The position numbers were made by a program, and so were the translations under genes. The notes below the pieces were generated by a model. The model was not told the origin of the DNA. It was given only the letters and a program-made list of their open reading frames with translations, and ran no database searches. Below are positions 1-13,336 of a stretch of 64,000 nucleotides of DNA, piece after piece. The first letter of the stretch is position 1; each line of letters begins with the position of its first letter. This stretch comes from Trichoplax sp. H2 (Eukaryota; Placozoa; Uniplacotomia; Trichoplacea), in contig NOWV01000061.1 in assembly GCA_003344405.1 (NCBI GenBank), positions 124,001-188,000 of the forward strand, read 5' to 3'.

Positions 1-3000
1 ACTTAGCAAAGTTAATCATATTGTGCAACACTCAATAAGTGGGATTAAGAAAGCTAGGCAAACCAGTTGATCTGTCTGTATTCTTATTGACAGAGAATAG
101 ATTATTATATCCTTATAACTACTTACGAATATGGAAGTTTTCCGACCTTTTCATTAAAATTGGCTGGTTATATCATAAACTTTTTCGATCCTTAAATACT
201 AAATTATAGCTATAAAATTAATTTCTAGTTAACAAGATTTATACGAAATTTTTCGATTTGCTACTACCGTCACGCGAAAATCGTTAACTAAAATCACTTA
301 ATAGCACCATTTATCTTGCATAAAAGACTTATTCTACCTATATAGTTGTAACATTGTACTGTAAGTCATAATTAGTAATGTAAATTAGCGGTAAGACATT
401 GTCTGCTCTATATGGGTCTCTATTCTCTCTGACTGTGGTTACTATAGCGACTTTTCGAAGCATGTATTGTGGTATTAATCCTGTTGCGTCATTGTAAGTA
501 ATGGGTGTATGGTGATAAATAAAAGAGCCGATCAAATTATATAAGAAATAATAGTTGGCGGATTTCAATTGACTCTTCCGATTTCTTTGTCTGTGAACGT
601 AGTAATTAAACAGTAAATAATCGAGTAGGGCCCTTAAAATGTGTAGGTTGGGCAGTAGGCAATAGAAAATCAACAATCTAGCTGTTATATTCCTCCACCG
701 ATAGTTCATTGAGTAGAATCTGTCAATGAATGGCGTATAAACAAGTGCTGATGTGAGCAAAATCTTTAATGGCTACGACCACCAATACGTTCAGGCTATA
801 GCATTTATTGCTGATGCAATGACTTACGTTAGTATTCATTATCAAAATTTAGATATGGTTCCTAATATAGTGTATAGTAGTAGACTTAAATTAGTTATTT
901 GCAGTTGTACATTAGTTTATAAAATGGGCAGTATTAAAGGCCTGTGGAGCGGCTAGCGTGGAGAATTGATGAGTTTTGATGGGTTTTGATTTTGTTACTA
1001 GTTGTAAACGTTTCGTGTATGGATTAGTTGTGCGTTCAGTTATTCGTCGGTAACTTCTAATTTTTGAGCTCAATAAATTGGAAAAATTAACAAATCTACA
1101 AGTCCTATCTTCAATTTCGATAACTAACAAACGCTTCTGTAACTTTTTGCACACAGGGTTATCAGTGAAAGAAAACTTAATTACGTTTCTCAAAGCTAAT
1201 ATTTAAACTTGACAAATTGTTAAATATGTTGCAAAATTAATTAAATCATAATATATCACTTGTCTACTATTGCGTAGTAAATACTTGTAATTTGTCAAGA
1301 AAGAATTCTTTACATAAACCATGTACATTGTTATATTGATGTAAAATAGAGATTTATTTCTTACTATTAGATTATCGAAACTGGCAATAGGTAACAATGA
1401 GTACGTTACTGACATTTTAGAAAGAATTAATTATATTACCACAATCGTAGTTATTGGGGGGAAACACATTAACAAACGCGTTAACTGCGAAATAAATTAT
1501 TTAATAGATGATTAAAGGCTTAAATAACTAGTTTGTAGCTTGGTTGAATGTAATATACTTCCTTAGTCAGTTAAGATTCTTTATAAAATAAGTTCCACGG
1601 AGGATAGTGAAGCAAGCACTATTAATTAAAATTATAGTAAAGGAATTAGCTACTGGCCGACATTAACATAACGAGTATACTGTTTACTAATTCCTAGTGA
1701 ATGATTTCCAATATTTTGTAGTGGACAGTTATTATTTTCGTTCAATTGCCTCGCAAAAAGCGCAAATACTAAATATTTTTGCAGAGAAGCTTTCAATGGC
1801 AAAAAAAGATATTTAGTGATTCACTATATGTCTGATATTGGCGCTTGTACTATTTTTGATATTGTGCACTTAATGACCGTACGCAAACCTACCAGTTTTA
1901 TCTGCTAGAGGATTTTTAAAATGTAAGATTAGCTGATATCTAAGTTCTAATTAATTTTATTGCTAGAGATAGTAAAGTTACCATTCTTAACGGCCATAAA
2001 TCTTATCGCAGCCTAACTGCTCATAATACTGTCCTTATATCCTGTTTTAAATTATATAACTAACAAGACAATTATTAGTTAACAATATGTGTTAAGGAGA
2101 ATTAGATTAGGAGTACCTGCTGCTGAGTAATTAGAGTTATTAAGTTAAATGCACGGCCATCAAATTGGTTTTAGTAATTAGCTAGCTTGCCTTGCTAGCT
2201 CATAAAAATCTTAGCTGTAGCAGAGACATTAACGTTAAGTCGACCCTTTAAAGCTTCATTCTGTTATGACCAAAGAAATTTTAGAAGCCGGGCATCTGAA
2301 GATTTTAAATACAAATTAATTCGTTTGGATTTGTTTGAATGTATTTGTATCTTTTAATGGTAAATAACTATTCCATTTTAAAGTTATTACGCGCAATTTA
2401 GTATTTCGGTAGTGGCAGATATTAAGATATTAATATGTTGAGTGACTAGCCTAATTTGTAGCAAGGCAGATACGGCTGAATATTTTTAATTTCTGATTTG
2501 AGCTAACCCATACCTTATAAACTTGGGTAGGGATAAGCGTTAACCAACAGAGAATTTCAGCTAGTATATTTTTTAATGAAAAGAAAATTTGGCTAAAACT
2601 ACACGTATAATGAAATACTTAACATCTAAAATGCGCCCTGTAGTATTTCTTTTATAGCCAGCCATATATGAAAATATAAAGTCACTACACTCTTGGAAAG
2701 TAATCTGATTACGTTTATCATTCTCAGGTGCAACCCCAAGAATTGCTAAGGCTCAAACACGGCTAGATCGGGAAATACTACATTACCATTTGAATATTAG
2801 AAAGAGCTTGTACAGTATTTAAGCTCAATAAAATTAAACTTAATACGATAGCTCTAAATGATTACATCAGTAATTGAAGTTCATCATTAAAGCCGAGTTT
2901 AGTATATAAGTAACTATGTCCTTGATATAATGGCTTGTAACGAAATAAATTGCAATTTTTTGTTACAATCATAAAAATAAGACTCAAAGATTGGAAAGTG

Positions 3001-3383
3001 AAAACTGTAGTTAAATGACAAATTTATTTCAAAGTTGCAATAAATTTGTGTTCATGTTAAATCATATGAACATCTTTATTGTACTGTGCGATATCTAGAC
3101 ATTCAAAAGTTAAAAAATAAATAAATTGTCCACCATATAGTCGTATTATTTTTACGTGAAGAAATTCTTAATCAAATTATGTTGTCAACGTAAAATCAAA
3201 TCCAGCATTTCGGAATTTCTTTATTAGAAAATGTTTCGAAAACTAGCTGCTTACTATACTGTATGAATAAAACCAGTGAAAATGTCGTGATACTAGCATA
3301 GGATCTTAGGATTGCAACAAATGCTGAACTTAAGAGTTATATCCTGATGTATATATTACAGTAGCTAAGTTTTGCTTCAACTA
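1..3383. other. Intergenic region at the left edge, 3' of copy A
   Basis: No exon of the transporter family and no other recognisable gene was found here on either strand. The only long open frame is a 140-codon minus-strand frame at 338-760 with no recognisable motif. The DNA is AT-rich and without obvious tandem repeats. It probably holds the 3' flank of copy A and intergenic spacer. Confidence 0.5.
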
Positions 3384-6300
3384 CTATCTTTTAGCTTCGT
3401 CTTCTAACAAATTCGTCTTCTCATTATTTTCTGTTTCATGGTCTTCCACAGTTTCTTCGAGGCTTTTAAAATAAAAATCTGATAAGAAGACTAGAAAATT
3501 TAAGGTACGGCCCGTGCCATAGTAATATATCTTACCTGTCTTTACAATATTTGCGCTCCCAAATCGTAAAAACCATTAGTAATAGTCCTTAAAGACAATA
3601 AAGTACAAATAATATTGATGTGCTGAAAGCTATTATTATTGTTTAAAATCCTTACGGTAGGTGAACTAAGCAACCACTACTACCTTAGCTCGCAGTTTCA
3701 ATACCGATAATTGTTGAATATTATTTTAAGGAGACTTACTTCAGCAACGAGAACGAAACCAAGTACCTGTAAACAATAGTAACAAAGGTTAGATAAAAAT
3801 AAAAAGATTTATAGCATACGCACCTGTTATATTGGAGTATTTATAGACTTTAATTTATCCTATGTAGTCATACCGATGAAGACCAATCAAAACTGATACT
3901 ATCTAGGGTATTAAAAGATCCTCCAATAAAAGGCCCTACTATTTCACTGCGAAAAAGCGAATAAAGTAAAATGGGATAAGGGAATTTATACAGAAACGTC
4001 GTAAAATAAAAATAGATATGCAGTCCATAAACCGTATATAACACTACAGTGTTACATTCGGTCTATCATACCCTAACGAGAAAAATGCTGAAACCAATCC
4101 TGAAATTACTGAAAATACTACAAAATCGTTTCCGATGTTTCTCTTTCTATGAATTTGAAACACATATGTGAAAAAATATAGCGTAGTAAGCTATGTTAAC
4201 TGCTAGCATAAACTCTATTAATACGGTATACATTATGTATACTAACTTGGCAGCTTCAATCATATCTGGAAAAACTGGAGTAAAGACCATTCCGAGACCG
4301 ATAACAAGAAAGATCAAAGAAATAATCGATAGCCACAGTTTCCTAAGATTTATTTAAAACAAGATATTCATGTTCCATCTTTCAATATTTTGGAAATAAA
4401 ATACTAACAGTGACAGATGTAAATAAGGTGCTGGTCCGACAAATTAAAACGAAACTCCAGCGAGAAGACAACCTAGGACAATAAACGGCCGGTATCCCTA
4501 TAGATTGAAACCAAGAAAATACACGATATTAGTAAAATTTGTTTACAGCTAAGCGAAAATAAATCTAATATCTTGTTATTGTCTTATGTAACTCATATGG
4601 TACACGTTAAAACTAACCCACTTATCAGACAGCCTTCCAGCCACCGCTGACATAACACCATAAGCACCTGAAGGTGCCAAAAATACCAAACCTATGCCCG
4701 TTGGGGTGAGCTTAAGCTGGTGGGGTTCAAAATTTCGATATTATATTCAATATTAATTATAGATACAGTTTAATAAATTCATTTCAGATAGAAAATGATA
4801 TGAATTTTACTGATTACCAGCATTAGTAATTTTATGTAATCGGTCCAAGATTTTGATATCATTTAAATTTACTTACAGGTTTAAGATGGAGGGCCAAGCT
4901 AGGATCGAAGAACGTTATAGCAGCTATGCAAGATGCTATTGCAAAGCCTGTAAGAAGAAAAACATAGAGATATCATTTGCTTATAGTACAAATGTCTTAC
5001 AAGCTTAATGTATTATAGTATTTAGTATCTTTATACTTTACTTTAGTTTAATTACTTAGTACGGTGATATGTGGAATTCGAAGAATAATTTTCATAGAGT
5101 TCCATGCTGAAACTTTAGGACCTGATTCTGTAATTGGAAAGCAGATTTATATGTAAATAGCGCCCTAAAGATGTTGAAATTATTTTTATTCTGAAATTAA
5201 ATGGATAGAATCATTCATAAAATGAATCACAGCCTAAAGTTACATACCCCGAATGGGATGGCATAAAGATGAGAAGGACGATTGCACTGGCAGCCATAAA
5301 TCCTCCAGTTACGATGAACGGTAATTTAAAATCTCCAACCTGGGAAACATGTACATTAATATTAGTTTTTTGAACTCAATGTTACTCTGCATTAGCGTTA
5401 TTTGCCTCTTCTTCTATTTAGCTAATGTACGAGTAAGAATAATTAGTTTAAGAATATGCAAAGATGTATAAAATTATTGTTTAACCTGATATAGTAAGCC
5501 TCGATTAATGGTCCAAGCGCTGCACCTAAGCTAGTAAATACTTCCAAACTTCCCTATTTACATTATTCAAACGAAATTAATTTCGATATATTACTAGTAC
5601 CGTATTTAATAAGGGTATTACAAGTTAGAATACTATAACTACGCTGTATATTACTGTACCAGTGCTGTAGCCATCGATTCTTGAAAAAGGGAAGCAGCAA
5701 CAGCAAATGTAGCAGTTTGATAAGCGGCTACTGTAATTCCCTGCACGGGCCCGAACAATGATACAAATGGCTACAAATATCGATGAACTTGGAATAATGG
5801 ATAAAAACCTAACATAAAAGGTTAATGAAAGAAATTGTTAGCGATGATAAGATCACTGGCATGTATAACAACCGGACCTAGCTTGGAATGTTGTAAATGT
5901 TGTAAAGAAAGGTAAAGTTATCATTATTATACCCGAACATAATGGTGCAGCAAGCTTCAGTAAACATTCCGGTAAATAAAAGAAACTTTGGCCCTACTTT
6001 AGGCAACTACATGTTATAAAATAGATCACTTTCAATATATAATAATGCTAATCAGATGATATCAAGTAAAATTTAAGAACATGAGAATTTTATGAAGTCA
6101 ATTCATACTAGAACAAGTATGGCTACAAAGCAAAGCCGCCATAAAGAAAATTTACCAGTATTCCAAAGAATGGCGATAATAAAAATACCATGATCGGATA
6201 AATTGAAAAGATAATGCTAACTAGAATTGGCTGCACGTCTTTTTCCGCAGCCTAAAATTTAAATCAAATGATCCAGTATGGAAAAAACTGCAGATACTAC

Positions 6301-6438
6301 AAAGTCAATTAAGCATTTTAAAACGATGATAATCCATCGATTTCTTTCAGAAATAATAACTGAAGGGCCTTTCGACACAACCTTTACCGTCTCATTCTCA
6401 TCTTTTGGGCTATCGATGTTTTGCTTTGCCGACTCCAT
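3384..6438 (-). pseudogene. SLC18B1-like transporter copy A, multiply broken pseudogene
   Basis: This is the leftmost copy of the array. Exon equivalents from 5' to 3' are 6263-6438, 6156-6251, 5933-6006, 5660-5808, 5486-5553, 5248-5339, 5056-5127, 4877-4947, 4618-4716, 4409-4497, 4247-4342, 4072-4146, 3874-3946, 3740-3766, 3536-3587 and 3384-3462. Recognisable family segments include FFDPSLALHLKP in exon 8 and GPFIGG in exon 13. Lesions seen: the end of exon 1 with its donor, plus nearly all of intron 1, is missing, so the frame reads ...SILDHLI-stop straight into the exon 2 acceptor. Exon 4 has one extra base near 5743-5755 (149 nt against 148). Exon 5 is one base short (68 against 69). Exon 6 is one base long (92 against 91). 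Exon 10 has an in-frame TAA at 4444-4446 where sister copies have Gln. Exon 15 is probably one base short at its acceptor. The tail keeps an EKTNLL acidic dileucine. The number of lesions makes a pseudogene more likely than sequencing error. Confidence 0.85.
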
Positions 6439-8599
6439 TTCGTGCTGATCCTGTAGAAATACAAACTATGGTCGTTTATATTGAAATTTTGAGAACATTA
6501 ATAAAATTGATTAAGTCTATAGTATTCGTAAGTGAAGTTACCAGTGATTACAGTTAATTTATCTACAGTGATGGCCGACAGTGAAGTTATCAACCCCAGA
6601 TTATTAGTGAAATATTAGTAGTACAGTATCAGGTATAAAAATAACTAATAATAATTAAACGGCATAATGTAACGATAACATAGATAGAATTGCCAATCTT
6701 GGCCTTAACTAGAAAGATATAGCGTGAAATGGTTCCTAATTATCAACCTGAAGGACAATCGCTAATATGTTTGTAATACCGATTGATCCAGTTCTTATAC
6801 TACTGATAAATAATAACTTAGAGATCCTCTAAAAAGCCAACTGTCGTTAGCGATTTGAAGAGATGAATTAGTCCAGTATTTCACGTTGTCTAATGATAAT
6901 AGCTGTTCTAGTAGGATTGGTTACTATAGGAAGATTTGTCTCTAATAGCAATCTACTATAGCTGTTTGTACCAGCTTACAAAGAATCTATCCTACTATGG
7001 CAATGCTATCGTAATTACAATTGAATTAGATAATATACCGTACTAAATAAACACTGTGGTCTAACCAATTTAAGATCTAAAGCTAACAAGGCGAACTGCT
7101 TTATCAGATGGCTTCCAAGAGCTTCACGTGTTAAGGAAAGACTTTCTAATAGAGTCCTTAAATTGCTCAGCGTCCGATGCTGTCTTGTCTTAATGCTTTA
7201 GTGCGCGTATATATTTGGTTATTTCTGTTGGAATCTTTATCCAAATAAAGTACAGGGATGTATTGTACTGTAGATCCGATACGTTTACAGTCCGTAAATT
7301 AGTCATCGGGTATAGAGCGCCGTGAGGAAATTATAAACATAACGTTACACTTTATTTTAAATTTTCATAATAAATTAATACTTAATGTATTTCAGTAGCT
7401 AGTAGCCATAGCTATTGTTAGGCTCTTAGCGTTCATTAGATATATTATTAAATGAATTTATTTATTTTATTATACTGTGATTGTATAACAATGTTCTTAA
7501 ACTACCAGTACATTACTCTGATATAGTTAGAATATAACGTAAGCATCGAGTGAAATTAACATATCTACTTCGTATTAGTTAGAAGAGCTGATTTAGCTAC
7601 CGATTTAATTGAGCTAAACGATTACTTAAGTAATATCGTGATTATTATCTCAAGTAATATAGTATTCGCTATGTAGAATTGTGGACTAGCTAGGATATAA
7701 GAGACAACTTTGAGGAAAGGTCTGCTTTCATTACCAACGATAAATGTAATTGATAATTATCTAATCCTGAACTATAATAAAATATTATGAACTCAAAATT
7801 AGTTCTCACTAATATAGTAGATTGTAAATCATAAAGTGCTTTAAAAACTCCAAATATCGAGTATTTCCTAGTGTAGATATGCTAATCGAACGATCTTTAT
7901 GTAATACAGATAGCAATTCTTTCTATCATGAACTGAATTTCTCTAACATTAAGTAATAAAGTAAAAAGATGCTAGTCACTTTTTAAAATTTTGACCCAAA
8001 AACGTGTACGTTTAATAGGACCGAATGACAGATTATAAATTTCTTACACAACAGGTAATTATTTTTATCAGTTATATTTTATTTTGTGATTAGAATAATA
8101 AGCTAATAATTATGTATAATCAGCGGCTTGATAAGAATCACTACACTTAGTGTGGGTCGTTGGAACATTTTTGGTAATACCATATTTAATGTGGGTAACA
8201 CTAATTAGGAACCCATACTATTCGTTTGTCCACACTAATTGCCGTAGGTAGTGTAGCTGTCGAATTTTCACCGGCTGTATTTATTTCTCAAGCAGTCATC
8301 CTGTGGATATAAATATTATGTTGCCTATCATCACAAACGAATCATTTGGCTGCTCATTATATTCTTGTTAATTCGCTCAATACATGACGTTAGCAAAGAT
8401 AGGTTCAATAATGTTATATTATAAATTCTAGAGATGATAGTTATTACGATGTATTAAATATCTAAATGTTTGTAAAATCAGCGATTATATTAAAACTGTA
8501 GAAGATCAAAAATATCACAAAGAATAGTATGGCACTTGAGAGTGGACCTGTCGCAATTTTATACTTTCTTCAAATAGCGAATCGCTAGTCAACTCAGAG
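6439..8599. other. Spacer between copies A and B
   Basis: This holds the 5' flank of copy A and the 3' flank of copy B. I see no exon-like segment of the family and no other gene. The sequence is AT-rich with no clear repeat structure. Confidence 0.5.
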
Positions 8600-11500
8600 T
8601 TATTTTTCCATTGCATTAGTAGCCTTCGAAACGTATTCAGTACTATCGCTTGTGCTATATGTAACATCACCAGATGTCTCTTTCGTTATTTTCTGTTTTA
8701 AAAGAGTTTGTCTTGTTTCATCGTCGATCTCATCAGATTGGAGTTTTCTAATAAATATAATATCGTTCCAAAAGTACAGAATTGATTCTAGTAGACTTAG
8801 CAGAGAATGCAGTAAAGCTCTATCAAGTAAGTTACTAACCTTTTACTTTTGCATTTCTCGTATAAAAGATAGCAAGAAATCACCAATGCCTATAATTAAA
8901 TGGTAAAGGCTTTTAAACCAGGAAAAGCAGACAGTGTTGGATCTCTTTTAAATGTAAGTGTGATATATACAGTAAGTTAGAGAACGTAGGTACCCATTTA
9001 GATAATGTAAGACATTCTGTGGTTATTAATTTTATTGCTTTAAAAGTAGCAACCGAAAATAGCTGCAACCTCTTTAGTTAAGATAAGAATACAGTAGTTA
9101 AAAATACCAGATTATAAAGTTTTGTCGAAATCCATTACCCAACGATAGAATTAATGTTTACTTAAAATTAAAAAATTTTTTTAATATATATTTCCAGATG
9201 GAAATAATATTTAATAACTTATGAAATTTTGAGGCTCTTATCTAGAAACTTAACTGCCAGAATTATATCGAAAATACGAATTTATACGGTACTTATAAAT
9301 TTTAGATGAGTTTATACCAAGCACTACATACAAGATTTGATCTATAACACTCTCATACACTACGATCATTATATTTATAGCTAAGATAAGATTCTTCAAG
9401 TTTTCATCTTATGCTTCGTTTTGCTACTGTACAACTTATAGCTGTCAGTAATGATTTAATTCATCGAATTAAATATATTTTATGTTGCGTTAATTATTTG
9501 ACTTACGTGAGCGAAGAGGATATAGCCGAGGAGCTAACATAAGCATAAATTATACTACTTTGAGTTCATAATTTTAAGTCATGTTACAATCGGCACTCTG
9601 AAATAACTTACAGATGAAGTCCATGGAAACCCAAGTTTAGGCACGGCAATGAGAGCTTCTCCAACTATAGGGCCTATAATTAATCTGTAAATATCGTTAA
9701 AGAGACTGCTGTAGTTTCTTCAATCCTATCGCCATCGCTCTCTTTCTCTTTTCATTCGAATTAGTATGAATTTAAATTTAACGGTTAAAATTATTATCAA
9801 CTGCGAAGCTTACCCGAGTGCCTGGGCTGCTTTAAATAATCCAGATCCTACGGAATAAGTTGCCAGGTTGTCACCGATATTTTTGTTTCTACAGAAAGAA
9901 GAAAAAAATTTACTTTCATACAATTGTAATTATTTAATAATTTTTAAGATATTTTATTTGCATTACTTTCCATACATGCACGAGTAGATTTTAGACGATA
10001 CAGCATCTACTGCATTATTTTTGGTTTTATTATAATTATTAGAGTGCACAATATCGCTATTGATACGGACTTACGCTGCAACACTTAATAATTCTGCGAA
10101 AGAAGGCATAAATAGGAAATTTGTTCCAATAGCATAGATAATAAGTCCAATTACTACTAGCCGCATATTCCTGGTAGGAGCAATATTACTTTATTATTTT
10201 TTATCACTTAACGGAGATTGTGACAAAACTGCCCTTTCTGGGTCATTTGAATGGCTGGGATATGACTTACAATGGAATTTTCCAATATGGTGCCGGAGCA
10301 AGCAATTGCAGGGATATTGCCATAATAATTAATCCAGCGACTACAAATTGTCGATAACCCTAGGATAGGATGTAAATGAATTATTTTTACTGCTGTGTGG
10401 ATAGAATGTGCTCGTAACTAGAGAAATTTAACACAGTTGGCAACAAATAACAATGCAAGATTACGTATCGATCAGCGGCCATTCCCGTCATTATAGCTAT
10501 AAGAGCATAGGTGCCAGCGGGAATCAAAAACACCATTCCAATTTGTAAATACGTCAAATTGAGCTAACGATAATTCAATGGAAAGAAAAATATGGAATAA
10601 CATAACAAATATTTAACAAACATGACGCTTTTACTCTCAAATAATTTCAGTCGAACAAAAATGATTTAATCTCATTTTTAGCAATAGTGATGATTAATTC
10701 CGTTTTAAACAAATTCCAAGGGATAATCGGGTAACCTTTTTGATATGAATGGAATAATTAATTTCCAAAAATGTCAGTGTCATAATACCCAGACAAACCG
10801 CAATACCTAAAATCAGATCCAACGAAACAATGATAAGATAGCAATTATCATGTAGTTGTTACGATTATTTGTTTTCTATTACTGGCAGGCCAAGAACGCT
10901 TTCTGCTATACTAACAAATAAGATAAACATATGGAATCTTGCAGAATTTCTTCATAATTTTAGTAGTTGATACACTTTCATCTAGTTGACAATAAAAATT
11001 TTAGATTTTATTGGCGATGTAGTCGCGAATGTACGGCTGCCTTAATGGATTCATAATAATTTGCGATAGAGTTGTTGAAATAACCTTTCGCTTAATTATA
11101 TCGTACTGATGATAGTTAGACAGTTAATTAGATATTCTTAATAAAGATAGAGTAGCAGTGCATGCCTAAATAGTTTACCTTTAGAAACAGGTATGAAGTA
11201 AGCAACTATTGGTGCCATACCAACCATAAAGCTTCCTACAATTGTAAAAGGTAGTATAAAGCCTCCTACCTAGAGATTGTATTTGTTAATTCTTGTTAGT
11301 AATCACTTAAGTAGAGGTGTCTTAAATGTATTATATACATGTATATGTGAGCATATATATTAAACGCAAGGTAGACAAGTTTAAAGGGCGGTATATTATC
11401 TACGAAGTGGTCTCGAATCTGCATCAAACTATTTTTTTATTCTAGTTAAAAGCCTATACCGGATACTGGCAACTGATTAAATATAACTTTATTAGTCGAC

Positions 11501-13336
11501 TGTTTAGTAAGCAATTCTCTAGTTTTTATTTGCCTTTACACAGTGATAGTAAATATACTATCCGTAATTATTGTATCAATTTAAATCTCGAATTATTTTA
11601 CTATGTTTAAGAACAAAAGTTTGTCTTTATAATATTATTTTTAAGGTCGATCAACATTAATCGTTATAAGTAATACCGTAAATAGTACTCCCCCAATTGG
11701 AGGCCCAATTGCGTATCCTAAGCTACTAAATGTTTCGATAACCCCCTATCAATTATATAAATGAGATTAAATTATAGTTAGAGATTTTAAATATAACCAA
11801 ATGTGAGAGCTCTAGGGCATTTTTCATTCCATTGTAAATTGAAATACACGGATTACAATATGATTTTGATTTTAATTGAAATTCTTGACTCAACTATTCC
11901 GTAAACTACAGTATAATAGATAGTAACAAAACATCGTAAAATTCAAAAGTATACTGCATAGCAAATGTTTAACAATTTCTACTAGATTTACAGTTATTTA
12001 ATATAGCTCTTGACGTACCATCGTTGTAGCTATAGATTGACGAAACAATGAAGCTACTATACTATAAGCTGCAGTAATATAGCAGGCTGCCCCTAATCCT
12101 TGTACAAATCGCAGTATTATAGCTAAAATAAGAAAAATCTTTTTGTCACTGATCCAATTTAGAAACCTAAGAGTCGACATAAAAACGATAAAAATGTGGT
12201 AACATAGTCGCAGTCAATATTATGCATCATCTACTAATTTAGAATCGAAGGTCAAGGCTAACCCAAAAAGGATAGAACATCCACCTTCTATGGTTAATCC
12301 AGCCCAAATCATATACCTGGAGCCTATGGATGGAACCTAATAGACATTATTTATTGTTCATTGATTATTAAAATTTAATAATTTGGAATAACATTTTTTT
12401 AAAGGCTAGGATTTTAAGAAATCGCCACAGATGCACATCTTATTCTCGGTGATGTAGCATCTCACGGTAAAACTCTTCTACTAACACAAATATTTTCTAA
12501 CACTACAATACAGTAGAGACAGAGTATTAAGACAATAATTTCAGTTTTATAATCAAGCTCAAATACTGCTTACAAACTCTTGGTTGAGAATGATCTTTTC
12601 TAATTAATACCTACCATAAGACCAAATATTGGCGAACTTATAAACATAGCTAAGGGATATACAGCGTAGACAAAGCCAATTTCGTTTAAGGATAAACCTT
12701 TCTTTATAACCTGTGCACCAATAAAAACCGGAGAAATTGCGTGTAATCACTGTATAAAGTTAGCATAGTACTTTTACTTTAATTTGATAGTGGTCTAAAC
12801 GCCATCGCACAAATTAACACTAATTTGTAACAAAACTTATGTATAATATGTGGAATAGCTATTATTATATAGTTTGGACTAAAATTATAGCATCAACCAT
12901 CTTTAAAGGAATATCAGTGTTTAGTAAAGTACTACCATCTACGCGTTAATAGTAATCATTAAAATGATGAAAGAGTTAAGGAGCTAAAGTTTCTATGTTT
13001 TAACATTCCACACTGATACTACCCTTAATAGCCTGAATTAGCGATAATACTTAATACATGTTAGCATTTTTAATTTTCAGTAATCTAGATGATGAGTTAA
13101 TAAAACTGTCAATCTATACTACAAATTTATCGAAACAGCAATTAAAATGTCATTTGATATTATTTACAATAAAAGTACTGGTATCTCCCAGTATTTCCAA
13201 CCTCTGTCGCAAAGAACGGAACCAATAAACTATAAAGAGATTGAGCGATCAAGCTTAATAGGCATAAAAATACGGTGGTTAACATTCGATATCCTGGTAA
13301 CTGGGTTTTGTCGGGCTCCATGATAGTTGAATCCAT
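8600..13336 (-). CDS. SLC18B1-like MFS transporter, copy B (16 exons, 468 aa)
   Basis: Twelve-helix major facilitator protein of the SLC18B1-like family; the vertebrate member is a proton-coupled vesicular polyamine carrier, but the substrate here is unknown. Exons 5' to 3': 13202-13336, 12615-12710, 12263-12336, 12019-12166, 11677-11745, 11179-11269, 10916-10981, 10736-10806, 10465-10563, 10271-10359, 10075-10170, 9814-9888, 9612-9684, 9507-9533, 8840-8889 and 8600-8747. Together they give an unbroken frame of 1407 nt. Helix 1 ends LLVPFF, exon 5 carries the antiporter motif GYAIGPPIGG, and exon 13 carries GPIVGE. Exon 8 reads FLEINYSIHI, where other copies have FLDPTLSLHL. The chosen start is MDSTIMEP; an in-frame ATG seven codons upstream (13357) is possible. 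The exon 1 donor is the weak GTTGGA. The 48-residue charged tail has no exact acidic dileucine signal, although TLL is present. Confidence 0.85.

Noticed and set aside
10981-11100. Alternative exon 7 for copy B reading LSQIIMNPLRQPYIRDY
   Set aside because: Its phase does not fit exons 6 and 8. The segment 10916-10981 (start DESVSTTKIMKK) matches exon 7 of the other copies in phase and length.
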